Assembly: GCA_024278285.1 (NCBI GenBank)
Contig: JAJRTM010000252.1
Coordinates: 1 to 6,410 of the forward strand
Source: Planctomycetota bacterium
GTDB taxonomy: Bacteria > Planctomycetota > Planctomycetia > Planctomycetales > Planctomycetaceae
Direction of reading: 5' to 3'
Length of the DNA: 6,410 nt
Both the position numbers and the translations under genes were made by a program. The notes under the pieces were generated by a model, which was given only the letters and a program-made list of their open reading frames with translations, was not told the DNA's origin and searched no databases. This document shows positions 5,260-6,410 of this stretch, piece by piece; the first letter of the stretch is position 1; every line of letters starts with the position of its first letter.

Positions 5260-6117
5260 ATGCGAAACGATCCAGAAGTTCAGCAAGCGGTTGATCAATA
5301 TCAGTTGGGATTTCCACGTCTTCCCACAGCCGGTCGAAGTGGCGAAATGCTGGGGCGGGGGACTGGAAGTTCGATCGAGTTCCAGGAATATCGCGAGTAT
5401 TTGCCGGGCGATGACGTGAGGCATGTCGATTGGGCCGCGTATGCCCGCAGCGATTCTTTAATGGTCCGCCTTTATCGTGAAGAGATCAGCCCGCGAACCG
5501 AAGTGATCCTCGATGCATCCCGTTCCATGGCGATCCATCAAGGCGTCAAAAGTAAACTGGCGCTGCAGTTGACTTCGCTGTTCTCTCAACTGGCAGGAAA
5601 GCTGGGAGGACAACCGCAGATTCATTTTATCAATTCGGCTCACCCGCCGCTTAAACTGGGGATTGATTCGCTGGATCGACTGACAGATATTCCGATTGAT
5701 GGAGAGCAATCACTGGCAGAACTTGTGAATGAGGGAGGACTTTTCTTGAAGCCGCAGTCGGTGCGAATTGTGATTAGCGACTTTCTGTTTCCGTTTGATC
5801 CGGATCAATTGATTAAGCGTCTTTCTGCACAAGCAAGTACATTATGGCTCATTCAGGTACTGGCAGACTGGGAAGCAAAACCGGAAGCGATGGGTGGTCG
5901 CCGTCTTGTCGATGTGGAATCTTCAGAACATGCAGATCTGCTGCTGGCACCGCAGGCGATCAAAACATACCGGGATCGCTTGCACCGCTTGCAGGAAGGC
6001 TTGCTACTAGCAAGCCGACGTGCGCACGCTTCGTTTTTAACGGTGATAGCAGAACGTGGCTTTGAAACAATTTGCCGAGACGATTTAAGTGCAGTCGAGA
6101 TTCTTCGCCCCGTTTGA
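5260..6117 (+). CDS. DUF58 domain protein with VWA-like MIDAS motif
   Basis: A 285-residue cytoplasmic protein of the usual length for its family. Residues 41-75 carry the DUF58 signature ([20 protein letters not shown], then [15 protein letters not shown]). It is followed by a von Willebrand A-like fold with the first MIDAS element D85-A-S87-R-S89 (VILDASRSM) and a later acidic site D174 (VISDFLF), suggesting divalent-metal-dependent protein binding. No membrane segment is seen. Family members usually lie beside a MoxR-type AAA+ ATPase and work with it in protein-complex assembly or stress tolerance; here both flanking genes are on other strands or unrelated, so the partner must lie elsewhere. 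The ATG at 5260 is chosen; a TTG at 5251 would add three residues. AAAGA about 9 nt before the ATG is a weak ribosome site. The role is inferred from the family. Confidence 0.88.
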   Translation: MRNDPEVQQAVDQYQLGFPRLPTAGRSGEMLGRGTGSSIEFQEYREYLPGDDVRHVDWAAYARSDSLMVRLYREEISPRTEVILDASRSMAIHQGVKSKLALQLTSLFSQLAGKLGGQPQIHFINSAHPPLKLGIDSLDRLTDIPIDGEQSLAELVNEGGLFLKPQSVRIVISDFLFPFDPDQLIKRLSAQASTLWLIQVLADWEAKPEAMGGRRLVDVESSEHADLLLAPQAIKTYRDRLHRLQEGLLLASRRAHASFLTVIAERGFETICRDDLSAVEILRPV

Positions 6118-6138
6118 ACAATTCTGCCTGGCTAAAAC

Positions 6139-6410
6139 TTATTTGTCGTCGATACAGTAAAGGTACTTGTTGGAGCGGATAAATAAACGGTTATCTGCGA
6201 CTGCAGGACTGGCGTCAAATCGTCCTCTTTCTTCGAGTTGATTTGTAGCCAGTAGCTTATACTGGGGAGCTGCGGCGATCACAAACGCACGTCCGTTTCG
6301 TGCCAGGTAATGAATTTTCCCATCTGCCAGAACCGGAGCAGCATAGATTTGACCGGCTCTTGGGACACGTTGCTCATAAATGATTTTCCCGGTTGAAGCA
6401 TCAACACAAT
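6139..6410 (-). CDS. PQQ-like beta-propeller repeat protein, C-terminal fragment
   Basis: Eighty-nine sense codons and a TAA (6139-6141) are visible; the gene begins beyond the right edge. The sequence shows repeating propeller-blade strands: VDASTGKIIYEQRV, then YAAPVLADGKIHYLARNGRA, then FDASPAVADNRLFIRSNKYL, and ends YCIDDK. The pattern of a W/Y-type docking strand followed by (A/S)SPAVAD(G/N)(K/R)(L/I) is typical of BamB/PQQ-dehydrogenase-like eight-bladed propellers, which are very common and usually exported in planctomycetes. Lack of the N-terminus prevents judging a signal peptide or a catalytic site, so it may be an enzyme, a scaffold or a quinoprotein-like binding protein. It converges on the DUF58 gene with 21 nt between stops and no clear terminator in that gap. 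Confidence 0.82.
   Translation of the reverse strand, partial: CVDASTGKIIYEQRVPRAGQIYAAPVLADGKIHYLARNGRAFVIAAAPQYKLLATNQLEERGRFDASPAVADNRLFIRSNKYLYCIDDK

Noticed and set aside
6118..6138. Terminator between the DUF58 and propeller genes
   Set aside because: Only 21 nt with no stem and T run on either strand.

Overview
The window looks like a chromosomal segment from a Planctomycetota bacterium of moderate GC content (judged by eye, not counted). The clues are the company of genes: a Tat-exported TIM-barrel sugar isomerase-like protein, a PQQ-type beta-propeller protein, a DUF58 protein, and an AMP-forming acyl-CoA synthetase with an N-terminal extension. The assignment to phylum is an inference from gene style; no rRNA or other marker is present.

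Layout from left to right. Positions 1-298 (minus) hold the N-terminal end of a probable AMP-dependent acyl-CoA synthetase. Positions 299-527 are intergenic, with a small palindrome, one copy of a dispersed repeat and a strong terminator for the next gene. Positions 528-1817 (minus) encode a short, class III-like hybrid cluster protein (Hcp) that keeps all the metal-cluster ligands. A 428-bp divergent intergenic region (1818-2245) carries a good sigma70-type hcp promoter whose -35 box sits inside a 16-bp dyad, an AT-rich stretch, and a second, larger copy of the repeat that looks like a small MITE or long hairpin. Positions 2246-2812 (plus) encode a single-domain protoglobin. A terminator lies between it and the Tat-exported TIM-barrel protein (2917-3858, minus). 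Divergent from that is an uncharacterised His-rich, all-helical-looking 317-aa protein (4061-5014, plus). Next come a possible 38-codon small gene with an ATT start (5020-5136, minus), a DUF58/VWA-like protein (5260-6117, plus), and the C-terminal end of a PQQ-like beta-propeller protein (6139-6410, minus).

The most coherent functional unit is hcp plus protoglobin. Hcp is known in enteric bacteria as a nitric-oxide reductase and S-nitrosylation factor, and protoglobins bind O2, CO and NO. Their head-to-head arrangement suggests a two-gene module for nitrosative stress or gas sensing, with a distinctive candidate operator on the hcp promoter. The other genes look like independent housekeeping or lineage-specific units rather than one operon. 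No CRISPR array, tRNA, rRNA, integrase or transposase was found.
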